This document shows, piece by piece, positions 6,376 to 14,726 of a stretch of DNA of 31,224 bases (positions are counted from its first letter, which is position 1; every line of letters begins with the position of its first letter). The DNA lies in NCBI GenBank assembly GCA_934700345.1, contig CAKUXP010000029.1, positions 1 through 31,224 on the forward strand, read 5' to 3'. The notes under the pieces are model-generated. The model searched no databases. It saw nothing but the letters and a program-made list of their open reading frames with translations, and was not told the origin of the DNA. The position numbers and the translations under genes were made by a program. This DNA comes from an uncultured Fibrobacter sp. (GTDB taxonomy: Bacteria > Fibrobacterota > Fibrobacteria > Fibrobacterales > Fibrobacteraceae).

Positions 6376-7820
6376 TATTTCGCCTTTTCGTGTTCGCGTC
6401 TTTCTTCTTTCTTTTCGTATTCCTTCCAGTAGAACTGGTCGAGAAGATAGGCGAGAACTTCCTTGTCTTCGGGATTCTTGGTGAGTTCGTCGACTAGCGG
6501 CAGGAATCTCCGGAGGCGTTCCTTTTTCATCTGCCCGAGAACGCGCTTTTCCCGGTCGAGTTCCGCTGCGGTGCGCTGGCGGATACGGTTCGCAAGTTCT
6601 TCTTCGGTGATTGCAGGCATCTTGATGAACTGGATGCCGAAATCGACCGCCGTCTTTTGCAGTTCGATTTCCTCGACGGGGGTGATAAGCGAAATGGCGA
6701 CTCCGCTTCGACCTGCGCGGGCGGTGCGTCCGCTGCGGTGGACATAGACTTCATGGTCATCGGGATGGTCGTAGATGATGACATGCGTTACATGGGTAAC
6801 GTCGATTCCGCGGGCTGCGACATCCGTACAAATTAAAATGTTCAAGCGTTTTTTGCGGAACGCTTCGAGCGTTTCTTCGCGAAGCTTCTGCGAAATATCG
6901 CCGGAGAGAGCCCCGACCCGGAATCCGTAGTTGGAAAGGACCTGTTCGAGGTAGCTGACATCGCGCTTCATGTTGCAGAAAATCATGCAGCTGTCCGGAT
7001 TTTCGAGTTCGAGAATCTTGATGGTCAGCTTGTCCTTGTCCATGACATCGCACATGTAGTAGCGGTGTTCTAGATTGTTCGCGATTACCTTGTCGTAACT
7101 GAGGGAGAGAAATCCTGCATTCTTGCGCTGGAATTCCCTTGCGAGGCTCTTGACCGTCTGAGGGATGGTCGCGCTGAACATGGTACAGGCGATTTCACGC
7201 GGCAGGTAACGGCGAATGCGCTGCATGTCCGGGTAGAATCCCATGGAGAGCATTTCGTCCGCTTCGTCCATGATGAGGTCCCGGACGGAAAGGAAATCGA
7301 CGTTGCCGCGCTGGGCGTGGTCGAGCAAGCGTCCCGGAGTGGCGACGATGATGTGGACGCCTTCGCGAAGCGCGCGGAGCTGCGGCTCGTAATTGACGCC
7401 TCCGAAAATGGCCACCGACTTGATCCCTGTTCCCTCGGCTATCTTTTCGATTTCCGATTCGACTTGCTGGGCGAGTTCGCGGGTCGGGACGAGAATCAGC
7501 GCCTGGGGAAACTTGTGCTCGCGGACGATAACCTGGATGAGCGGAATGACAAACGCTCCGGTCTTTCCCGAACCGGTCTTGGACTGGACCAGCATATCGC
7601 GGGCGGAAAGCATGTAGGGAATCGTCTTGCGCTGAACGGGCATCAGGTCTGTCCAGCCGTGCCTTTCGAGCGTTTCCTTGAGATCCGCGGGCAAGTCGTT
7701 AAACGTATAATCCGGCAACTTGTTCGCCGGTTCGACGATATGGATGGGGGTTAAAAAGGGATTAACCGGTTTTTCGGCGGCTTCTTCGGTACTTGTATTT
7801 AAAATTTTTTCTTCGCTCAT
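6375..7820 (-). CDS. DEAD-box ATP-dependent RNA helicase
   Basis: A 481-residue RNA-unwinding ATPase. The Q motif region is FNDLPADLKETLERHGWTD...PVQ, motif I SKTGSGKT, motif Ia PTRELAQQ, motif II DEAD, motif III SAT, motif IV MIFCNMKRD, and motif VI HRSGRTARAG. After the two RecA lobes there is a short charged tail (KEYEKKEERREHEKAK), as in CshA/RhlE-type proteins, without a DbpA RNA-binding domain. I cannot tell which named helicase it is. It is the first gene of the run with map. Roles in ribosome assembly or mRNA decay are known for the family but not shown here. Confidence 0.95.
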   Translation of the reverse strand: MSEEKILNTSTEEAAEKPVNPFLTPIHIVEPANKLPDYTFNDLPADLKETLERHGWTDLMPVQRKTIPYMLSARDMLVQSKTGSGKTGAFVIPLIQVIVREHKFPQALILVPTRELAQQVESEIEKIAEGTGIKSVAIFGGVNYEPQLRALREGVHIIVATPGRLLDHAQRGNVDFLSVRDLIMDEADEMLSMGFYPDMQRIRRYLPREIACTMFSATIPQTVKSLAREFQRKNAGFLSLSYDKVIANNLEHRYYMCDVMDKDKLTIKILELENPDSCMIFCNMKRDVSYLEQVLSNYGFRVGALSGDISQKLREETLEAFRKKRLNILICTDVAARGIDVTHVTHVIIYDHPDDHEVYVHRSGRTARAGRSGVAISLITPVEEIELQKTAVDFGIQFIKMPAITEEELANRIRQRTAAELDREKRVLGQMKKERLRRFLPLVDELTKNPEDKEVLAYLLDQFYWKEYEKKEERREHEKAK

Positions 7821-7884
7821 AACGAGTCAAAGCTAGAAATTATTGGTGGCCCGCGGACGTCTAAATTTTAGGGATTAGAGAGAA

Positions 7885-7947
7885 ATTAGCAATTAGCAAT
7901 TAGCAATTAGCAATGGGCAATTAGCAATGAGCAATGAGCAATGAGGA
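7885..7947. repeat. Nine-unit heptanucleotide tandem repeat
   Basis: Nine consecutive 7-mers: ATTAGCA four times, ATGGGCA, ATTAGCA, ATGAGCA twice, then ATGAGGA. It lies in the 270-bp gap between the helicase start and the next gene's end. Further right (7989-8099) are loosely repeated, partly inverted copies of TTAGAGCTTAG, the last of which runs into the 3' end of the 8091-8549 gene. No gene or clear terminator is seen in the gap. A variable-copy simple repeat of this kind can change length by slippage. Confidence 0.85.
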
Positions 7948-8090
7948 ATTGACAGTCTAGCGAACTGTAAGTTGTCAGGAATCAGTGGTTAGAGCTTAGT
8001 GCTGAGAGTTTAGAGCTGAGATTTGCAGACATCTATGTTCTATTTTTCAGCAATTTAAATCCCGCTATTCTAAGCTCTAAGTTCTCCCAA

Positions 8091-8549
8091 CTAAGCTCTG
8101 ATACTCGCTTCATAATCCGCCAGCGCTTTTTCGATTGGCGGAATGACCTGGCTTGCGATTTTCTCGAAAAAAATGCACTGCGTTTTCACGGTGACATCGC
8201 GGTGTCGCGCCGCATGTTCGCGGATCCAGTCGGTGACGGCGGCTTGTCGTTCTTTGCTTGTCCCTTGGATTGCCTTCTGGATGGATGCGCTCTGGCCTTC
8301 CATATAGCGGCGCATGTCAAGCGGCATTTGCTTGTAATACAGATAGAGCTTCAGCAGCTGGTGCATGTCGAGGGCTTCGGCGAACTGCTTGAGTTTTTCT
8401 TTCTTGAACTGGTAGAAGTCCGCGATATTGTCTAGCATGTAGGGCAGGAAAAGTTCGCGCAGATAGTCGTATTTTCCTTCGGCGTACGCCTTGTCGAAGT
8501 CATGAAAAATCTTGCTTTGCTTGTATTCGTATTCGCTAGAATCTTCCAT
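8091..8549 (-). CDS. Hypothetical helical protein
   Basis: I do not recognise this family. The 152 residues are very rich in Glu, Lys, Tyr and Gln and look alpha-helical throughout, with segments such as YDYLRELFLPYMLDNIADFYQFKKEKLKQF (split here as YDYLRELFLP and FYQFKKEK). It has no signal peptide, membrane span or Cys-motif. The gene follows trhP by 30 bp on the same strand and is the last of the Wzi-like/trhP run. Its final codons overlap one copy of the TTAGAGCTTAG-like repeat, so the C-terminus may be recent. Confidence 0.65.
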   Translation of the reverse strand: MEDSSEYEYKQSKIFHDFDKAYAEGKYDYLRELFLPYMLDNIADFYQFKKEKLKQFAEALDMHQLLKLYLYYKQMPLDMRRYMEGQSASIQKAIQGTSKERQAAVTDWIREHAARHRDVTVKTQCIFFEKIASQVIPPIEKALADYEASIRA

Positions 8550-8579
8550 AGGGAGAAATTTATAATCCTGTTCGCCTGT

Positions 8580-9881
8580 TTAATGTTTTTTCAAGACCAA
8601 AAATGCGAAATTCTTGAAATCTGTGCGTTTTATCACGTCGGAATTTAACCGGACAAAGCCTTCCGTTCCCGGATGCAGCGCTTCGACCGGAGCGCCTTTT
8701 GCGTTTTTCAGTTCGGAGATGGAAACGGCTTCGCGAATTTTCGGGTCGAACCAGTCGAGCGGGGACTTGCTGCCGAATCTGTTTTTAACATGGACGCGTA
8801 GCGTTCCGTCGTCGTCGATGTTTTCGATTTGGGCTGCGACGGCTCCTGTCCTGGATGGTTCCTGTGTCGATTCGTAGTTTTGGGGAAGCGGGCCGGCGAA
8901 GAATCCGGGCATCCGTCCGCGGCTATCCGTATCGGAAATCAGGTCTCGGGAAATCTGGGGAACGCCTTTTCCGGCGAGGCAGGCGTCGAGAGCCTTGCGG
9001 TAGGCGGCGACGACCGAGGATAGGTAATAGACGCTTCGGGTGCGGCCTTCGATTTTAAAGCTCTGGATTTTTCCGCGGACGAGATCGGGAATCACGTCTA
9101 GCGCACAGAGGTCCCGGCTGCTCATGAAGTAGGTTCCCCAGCGGTCTTCGTCGAGCGCAATCGGTTCCGCAGGCTTTTCGGGTTCCGCATTGGAACGTTC
9201 CAGGTAAAAATCGCCTTCATGCGCCTGGTAGCCATCGGACTGGACCTCGGGATTGGCGTAAAGTCGGTAGGGCATCCGGCATGAATTGTTGCACATCCCC
9301 TGGTTCGCGTCGCGGTGCGTTGTCCAGTTGCTGAGCATGCAGCGTCCGGACATCGCCATGCAGACATTGCCGTGGACAAAAACTTCGAGTTCGAGACCCG
9401 GGCATTTTTCCTTGATCTCGAGAACTTCCTTGAGACGAAGTTCCCGCGAGAGGATAATTCGCGAGATGCCGATGGATTGCCAGAATTGCGCGGTCAGGTA
9501 GTTTGTCGTGTTCGCTTGTACGGAAAGGTGTATCGGCATCTCCGGGGATTCTTTTCGTACAAACGAAATGATTCCTGGGTCTGCGACGATCAGCGCGTCG
9601 GGCCTTAATTCGAGTGCGGCGAGAAGCGCTTTTTGAAAAGGTTCCACTTTGGCGTTTCGTGCGATGACGTTGCTTGTCAGGTAAAATTTCTTTCCTTTTT
9701 CGTGGGCTAGCTCGACGCCCTTTTCTAGGTCTTCCAAAGTGCGAAAACCGTTTTCACGAGCGCGAAGCGAGAATGCGGGCTGCCCCGCATAGACGGCGTC
9801 CGCTCCGTAGGCGATTGCATATTCCAGCCGTTTCAAGTCTCCTGCCGGAGCGAGCAGTTCCGGAGTGTAGAGCGTTACCAT
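8580..9881 (-). CDS. trhP: U32-family tRNA 5-hydroxyuridine synthase, TrhP (YegQ)-like
   Basis: A 433-residue peptidase-U32 family protein. The N-terminal half starts ELLAPAGDLKRLEYAIAYGADAVYAG, the U32 hallmark. In the middle it has EVFVHGNVCMAMSGRCMLSNW followed by HRDANQG.CNNSCR, whose four Cys probably bind the iron-sulphur cluster (the HG..CMA.SGRC pattern belongs to YegQ/TrhP). TrhP uses prephenate to help hydroxylate U34 of several tRNAs. Length fits TrhP (about 450). The sequences are close enough to RlhA that specificity is not certain. The ATG at 9881 overlaps the end of the upstream Wzi-like gene by 7 bp. Confidence 0.85.
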   Translation of the reverse strand: MVTLYTPELLAPAGDLKRLEYAIAYGADAVYAGQPAFSLRARENGFRTLEDLEKGVELAHEKGKKFYLTSNVIARNAKVEPFQKALLAALELRPDALIVADPGIISFVRKESPEMPIHLSVQANTTNYLTAQFWQSIGISRIILSRELRLKEVLEIKEKCPGLELEVFVHGNVCMAMSGRCMLSNWTTHRDANQGMCNNSCRMPYRLYANPEVQSDGYQAHEGDFYLERSNAEPEKPAEPIALDEDRWGTYFMSSRDLCALDVIPDLVRGKIQSFKIEGRTRSVYYLSSVVAAYRKALDACLAGKGVPQISRDLISDTDSRGRMPGFFAGPLPQNYESTQEPSRTGAVAAQIENIDDDGTLRVHVKNRFGSKSPLDWFDPKIREAVSISELKNAKGAPVEALHPGTEGFVRLNSDVIKRTDFKNFAFLVLKKH

Positions 9882-11365
9882 TTGAACCCCAGCCGCGTAT
9901 AGATTTTTTCATCGTGGAAAAGAGTGAGTTCGAGCGAATAGAAAAAGTAGTCTCCGCTGTAGCTTATCGCCGGCGAAAGCGAATATTTCATGCCGGCTCC
10001 GTCGAGGAATTTCTTGGGAAGCTTGAAATGGTTGCTCGTCGGGGTCGAATCGTTGATGCCGCTGCCGTAATCGGTTCCCTTCCAGATCCAGGAATTGCGG
10101 ATGTTGATGTTCAGCCTGTTCGCAAGCCTTGCGTAAAGGGCGAAGTCTATCGCTTGGCTGTTCGGGCCGTTCGGTGCGCCGAGAGGTTCCCCGAGATTTG
10201 CCGCCTGGGCCGTGTTCGGGTGAAAGTGGCTATAGACGTATGGTTCGACTCGGGCGTATTCCGCAATCGCTCCGGCTTCGATTAATTTGTTTTGAATGTA
10301 AAAATTCTTGCCGATTTGGGCTCCGGCCATCCAGGCCCATTTCGCTTCGATGTTGTCGTTCTTGACGAGGCTGACCGGGCTTTCGAAATCGTCGATATAA
10401 AACTCCGAGTAGATTCTCGCAAGCTGAAAGAGGCGGTAGTTGGCGTCAAAGGCGAGCGCTCCGTTGTTGTTGTCTTCCGAGAAGTTTCCTTTTTCCATGA
10501 ACAGGGGAACGATCGGGACAAAGAGCCACGGCTTGTTTTCGTTGTAGAGGATTTGCGTCTCGCTCATGCCGAGGACCAGATTGCCGAGGTTGAGTTCGTA
10601 GCGGTGCGCATACAGATTGCGGTCGTTGGTATTTTTGCGGCTCATACTGTTCTTGTAGATGCGAAGATCGCCGTAGAGGCTGATGACCGAGAGCGGGCCG
10701 ACGTGAAATTCAAATGAAAGCGTGTTGTAGGGAAGGGCGAACTGGTTGAGCGTCAGGTTGTTGAAGTAGCCCGGACCGAAATGGAAAACGTCTCGGGCGA
10801 GCATCAGGCGTCCGAATCCCATGTTGATGGCGAACATCCCGCGGTAACGCGCATAGCTAGCGTATTCCACGCCGCTGTTGTTTTCCTCTTTTTGAAACTC
10901 GACGAATTCGCCGTCAAAGGATTTCGGATAGTCCGCGCTGTGGTTTTCCATGTAGATCCTGGCATCGAGCATAAACTCTACGGAATCGCGGTAGCCGCGC
11001 AGGTAGATTCCCCCGTCGATTCCGGGCCAGATCGTGTCGCCGAGACGTTCGCCGCCGCGGTAATCGATACCGCCGACGAGGCTTGCCGCTATCGCCTGTT
11101 TTTCATCTTGGTAGCCGAGCAGTGCGCGCTTTTCGCTTTGCGCAAAACCTTTCCGAAAGCCGGTGTCGCGCCGCGGGTAGTAGAAAACCTGTTCCGAGCC
11201 GGAGACCGTTTCGCGGTGATATTCGAAAAGGAGCGGGGTCGTTTCGAGTGTTCTTAGGTTGCGGCTACGCTCGGCGGAAAAAAACGGCGAAGCGGCGTAC
11301 GGCGCTGTAAAAAGAAGTGCGGTAAAGAGAAGGGCCGCTTTGTTAAGGCGATTGGAAAACAACAT
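9875..11365 (-). CDS. Outer-membrane beta-barrel, capsule-assembly Wzi-like
   Basis: A 496-residue exported protein. It has a signal peptide of about 25 residues (basic start, ALLFTALLFTAPYA, cleavage near YAAS), no lipobox Cys, and a C-terminus of alternating strands ending in IYTRLGFKW, the aromatic-terminated beta-signal for Bam insertion. A FGPGYFNNLTLNQFALPYNTLSFEF region followed by repeated amphipathic strands resembles the Wzi (Caps_assemb_Wzi) barrel, which binds capsule or other surface polysaccharide at the outer membrane. The family call rests on pattern, not on a search. It overlaps trhP and likely leads that transcript. A hairpin at 11388-11422 separates it from the FISUMP gene upstream. 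Confidence 0.7.
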   Translation of the reverse strand: MLFSNRLNKAALLFTALLFTAPYAASPFFSAERSRNLRTLETTPLLFEYHRETVSGSEQVFYYPRRDTGFRKGFAQSEKRALLGYQDEKQAIAASLVGGIDYRGGERLGDTIWPGIDGGIYLRGYRDSVEFMLDARIYMENHSADYPKSFDGEFVEFQKEENNSGVEYASYARYRGMFAINMGFGRLMLARDVFHFGPGYFNNLTLNQFALPYNTLSFEFHVGPLSVISLYGDLRIYKNSMSRKNTNDRNLYAHRYELNLGNLVLGMSETQILYNENKPWLFVPIVPLFMEKGNFSEDNNNGALAFDANYRLFQLARIYSEFYIDDFESPVSLVKNDNIEAKWAWMAGAQIGKNFYIQNKLIEAGAIAEYARVEPYVYSHFHPNTAQAANLGEPLGAPNGPNSQAIDFALYARLANRLNINIRNSWIWKGTDYGSGINDSTPTSNHFKLPKKFLDGAGMKYSLSPAISYSGDYFFYSLELTLFHDEKIYTRLGFKW

Positions 11366-11387
11366 TTGGAAAATTTAGAAAATTAAA

Positions 11388-11422
11388 AAATCGCCTAGAC
11401 GGTTTTCACGTCTAGGCGATTT
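11388..11422 (-). terminator. Terminator of the FISUMP gene
   Basis: A 14-bp perfect stem (11388-11401 with 11409-11422) around a seven-base loop. Read on the minus strand it is followed by a T-rich tail. It lies 28 bp past the stop of the FISUMP lipoprotein gene. Confidence 0.88.
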
Positions 11423-11450
11423 GTGTCGCATAAAAATGACCGGGTAGCGG

Positions 11451-14400
11451 CTAGTCCTTGACGCAACGAACGTAGAGGTTTGTGTTTTTGTGCAGGTATT
11501 GCATTCTCTTGATTTCTTTTGTTGTGACACTTACGGCTTCCGCATATTTTTTTTTGCAGTCCGACTCGCTAAGATTGGAATTGGGCGCACATCCTGCTTG
11601 GGCTTGTGCTTCGTTATAGCGATCCGACGTCCAGTACTTCTCGGAGTCTAGGCTCAAACCGAGCGTATTGCAGGATTCCGTGTTGGTCTTTGAATTCCCG
11701 CATCTCTTTAGGGCCTTCACTTCGGCTAAATCGCGTTCAGAGCTGCTATAAATCGGGTTGAATCCAAAGATGGCGGCGGTAGAGTTGAGGAGAGCGTACC
11801 AGTCGGATGAAGAAGGTATGTGCCATCCTTGGGGACAGATTCCCCGGGTGGGCTTCGTAGTTTTTGTGGCATTGCCGTATCCCGCTTTGTTGGCGGAACT
11901 GGAAAATTCAGCGATAGAGTCAATTGCTTCTGCCCAGTAATATCGGTAACTGCCGTATTTTGTTTTATAGCGCAAGTTGTATGCCATCCATGTCGTTCCG
12001 CCAATTGTGACGACGGGATATTTGTGATTGTCCCTTTCGTCTGTTATGTAGTCCTGCATTTTCCAGCTGCAAACGTTGCTTGCGCAGGAGCACTTGTATA
12101 GCATATAGTCGAAAGTTTCGGCGTAATTTTCGTCTTTTCCCAAAAAGTGGCTTCCGGAAATAGCTTCGAAGCAGATGCCGCCAACCGCGATTTCTGCCGT
12201 GCTGGCTGTGCGGAACGATTTGCCGTCACACACGTAACCGTTCGTTAGCTCGTTTTGCTTGGTCGGGTTGCAGACGTATTCTGCGGCGAGTTCCGCCGTA
12301 GAGGCCACTCTCCACCTGTAATTGGAGTTGGTTTTATCGCATGCATAGCCGTTTTTGACGGTCAGGTACAGGGAGTCGTTGCAGAATTTCCTTGTCGCTC
12401 TTTCTCCGGCATCCGGTTCTCGCCAGTCCGACGCCCTGGAGTCGCAGATGTAAAAATCTTCTTTGCTGGTGTACATATACGGCTGCTTGTATGGAGAAAG
12501 CCAGGAATAGACAGAGTCTCCATAGGCACTGTTGTCGGCCTTATGCTTGCAGAGCATCTGTGTCTTTTTTTCTGCGGTTGTCGACTTTCTCCAGGAGTCG
12601 GATCCCCTTTCGCATACGTAATCGATGTCTATATAAGGCAATTTGTATGAAAAAACTGAGGAACCAGCACGCCTTCGGACGGAATCCTTGTCACATATAT
12701 ATCCGTCTTTCTCGCCTTCTTTTATCGTCCTGAAGCCGTAAGATGTCGATGAAGTCTTTTCGCATACATATCCTTTGCTCACTTTGTAGAGGCTGTCCTT
12801 GATACACACGAATCCGTTCGCTTTTTCCCCGGCGTCCGCTTCTCGCCACAAACTATCCTCGCACACGAATCCGTTGTGGACCATGTTGTCCTGAAGCTTT
12901 GCCGTACAAATCTTCCCGTTGGCGATTTCTCCGGCGCTCGCATGCCGCCATACGGAGCAGTCGTAAATGGATAGTTCGTTTTCAAAAAACTTCATCATCA
13001 GCGAATCGTCCGATTCTGCGCATTTTTCGAATCCTACGTCGATTTCGTGCTCGGTCGCATCCGGATTCACGTAGGATTTACATACCCATCCCTTGAGGAG
13101 CGTGTCGCGGATTGCCCACGAGCAAGTCCTCCCGGTCGCCAGCTCGCCAGCGCTTGCATTTTCCCACTTCCCGGACTTGCAGGTTTTTTTCTTCTCCGTA
13201 GAGACGACGCCTTCTGTCGCTTCGGTGCAGGCTGCCCCCATCTCGATTTCGCCTTCCGTCGCTTCGCGCCACTCGCCATCGAGACAGAGGTTGTTTCCGA
13301 CGACTTTCGCGTTCAGGTTGTTTGTGCACGGTACGCCGTCCGCGAAGGCGTACTTGCTCTCGCTTTCCCACTTGCTCTCGTCGCATACGAACAGGCTGTC
13401 GAAGCTTTTCAGGTTGTAGTTGGTCTCGCGCCGTACGCTGTCTTGGAGAGTCCCGTCGCATGTGCCGAGGAGGGATTTCGTGAGGATGTTCCACGTACTC
13501 CCGTCGCACACGAACAGGCTGTCGCCCTTCTTCATGTGCGGGTTTGGCTCGACGGATACGCTGTCGATGTTCTCCGCCGTGCATTCCCCGAGACCGCTTC
13601 CTTGGACGGGGTCCCAGTCGTTCCTTGACGCGTCGCAGACATACCAGTTGAGTGTATCGCCGTTGAGCTTTTCCGTGCAGAGCCTGCCCGTCGCAGCCTC
13701 GCCCGCGGTGGCTACGCGCCACTTCTTGCCGTCGCAGACGTAACTAGAGTCCGTCGCTGTCGCGAAGAGCCCGACTGTGCGGAACGGGTTCGCTTCCTTC
13801 GCGACTTCGCCTTCGAGCTTCTCCGTGCACTTCTTGAGCGAGGACGATGTGTCCTTCGTCCATACCGTGTCCTTGCAGATATAGAATGCCACCGTATCTC
13901 CATTTATGGACTTGTCGCAGAGAAGCCCTGTGGCCTTCTCTGCCGCACTGGCCGGTCTCCAACTCTTGCCGTTGCAGACGTATAGCGGAAGCTTCTTGTC
14001 CGCAGAATCTGCCGCAAACATCCCATAGATGTTTGCCGCGCACACTTTCTTCGTCGCCTTTTCTACACCGGTCGCCTCGCGCCAGATCGTTCCCGCGCAA
14101 ATATACGTCTTCGGCTTTTTGCCCGTTGTGTCGTCTGCGAGACGTCCGTCTATTTTTTTGACGCATGCGCGCCCTAGCGCCTTCTCGGTGTCTGTCGCAG
14201 GAGTCCAGGATGAATCCTTGCATGCGAAGGTCGTCCCGTAGGAGTCGAGACCCTTGTTGCCCTCCCGTCTGATTGCCCCCTCTCTTGCAAGCGAGTCCGT
14301 ACAGGTTCCGACGCTTGGCTGGGGAGTCCACGTCCCGGAAGTGCAGGTGTAATCACCGTTCTTCTCTTCGACAAAGTAGGTGTCACCCTCGAACGCAGAA

Positions 14401-14561
14401 AGGCATGTCCCCAAATCGGCGACAGTCTTTACTTTGCCTGTTTCTCCGCCGTCTTTTGAACCGGAAGAAGAATCGTCTCCACATGAAACGATACTTGCGC
14501 AACTGATTATTGCGCAACTGATTAGCCCGCTAATGCGGAAAAGGAGATGGTTATGTTTCAT
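11451..14561 (-). CDS. Repeat-rich lipoprotein with C-terminal FISUMP domain
   Basis: From the ATG at 14561 it has 1036 residues. This start has a GGAG 8 bases upstream and a lipoprotein signal: basic MKHNHLLFR, a hydrophobic core and lipobox IVSC followed by GDDSSSG. The ATG at 14627 would hide the signal. Residues about 40-850 are about twenty degenerate units of 35-50 residues with the pattern C...GD..YVCDG..WR.A..GE.ATG..C, so roughly two Cys and one Trp per unit. The last 170 residues form the FISUMP domain (GGTTWMAYNL, RGICPQGWHIPSSSDW, a YWTSDRY segment and a LYVRCVKD end). It is probably anchored in and displayed from the outer membrane. The large FISUMP family in Fibrobacter is of unknown function, and a role in surface adhesion is only a suggestion. 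Confidence 0.93.
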   Translation of the reverse strand: MKHNHLLFRISGLISCAIISCASIVSCGDDSSSGSKDGGETGKVKTVADLGTCLSAFEGDTYFVEEKNGDYTCTSGTWTPQPSVGTCTDSLAREGAIRREGNKGLDSYGTTFACKDSSWTPATDTEKALGRACVKKIDGRLADDTTGKKPKTYICAGTIWREATGVEKATKKVCAANIYGMFAADSADKKLPLYVCNGKSWRPASAAEKATGLLCDKSINGDTVAFYICKDTVWTKDTSSSLKKCTEKLEGEVAKEANPFRTVGLFATATDSSYVCDGKKWRVATAGEAATGRLCTEKLNGDTLNWYVCDASRNDWDPVQGSGLGECTAENIDSVSVEPNPHMKKGDSLFVCDGSTWNILTKSLLGTCDGTLQDSVRRETNYNLKSFDSLFVCDESKWESESKYAFADGVPCTNNLNAKVVGNNLCLDGEWREATEGEIEMGAACTEATEGVVSTEKKKTCKSGKWENASAGELATGRTCSWAIRDTLLKGWVCKSYVNPDATEHEIDVGFEKCAESDDSLMMKFFENELSIYDCSVWRHASAGEIANGKICTAKLQDNMVHNGFVCEDSLWREADAGEKANGFVCIKDSLYKVSKGYVCEKTSSTSYGFRTIKEGEKDGYICDKDSVRRRAGSSVFSYKLPYIDIDYVCERGSDSWRKSTTAEKKTQMLCKHKADNSAYGDSVYSWLSPYKQPYMYTSKEDFYICDSRASDWREPDAGERATRKFCNDSLYLTVKNGYACDKTNSNYRWRVASTAELAAEYVCNPTKQNELTNGYVCDGKSFRTASTAEIAVGGICFEAISGSHFLGKDENYAETFDYMLYKCSCASNVCSWKMQDYITDERDNHKYPVVTIGGTTWMAYNLRYKTKYGSYRYYWAEAIDSIAEFSSSANKAGYGNATKTTKPTRGICPQGWHIPSSSDWYALLNSTAAIFGFNPIYSSSERDLAEVKALKRCGNSKTNTESCNTLGLSLDSEKYWTSDRYNEAQAQAGCAPNSNLSESDCKKKYAEAVSVTTKEIKRMQYLHKNTNLYVRCVKD

Positions 14562-14680
14562 AAGAACTCCAAAAGATTTTGTTAAATTACCTTTTGATAA
14601 AATAAGTTCTTTATTTGACGATGTCAATGCTTGTTAATGTTCTGATTGCGGAAATCTTGCTTTTTTGTTTAAAAAATAAA

Positions 14681-14708
14681 AGAGAACCCGTTCAATGCCG
14701 GGTTCTCT
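14681..14708 (-). terminator. Terminator of the decarboxylase operon
   Basis: A 10-bp stem, AGAGAACCCG (14681-14690) with CGGGTTCTCT (14699-14708), and an eight-base loop. On the minus strand it is followed by TTTATTTTTT. It begins 18 bp beyond the mmdB stop. Confidence 0.88.
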
Positions 14709-14726
14709 CGAATTCCGTACGAATCT

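Noticed and set aside
7885..7947. CRISPR array
   Set aside because: Units are 7 bp and directly adjacent, with no spacers and no cas genes.
13078..13722. Minus-strand open frame of 214 residues within the FISUMP gene
   Set aside because: Shifted frame of the repeat region, extremely Arg-rich and without a start signal. The real frame continues through it.
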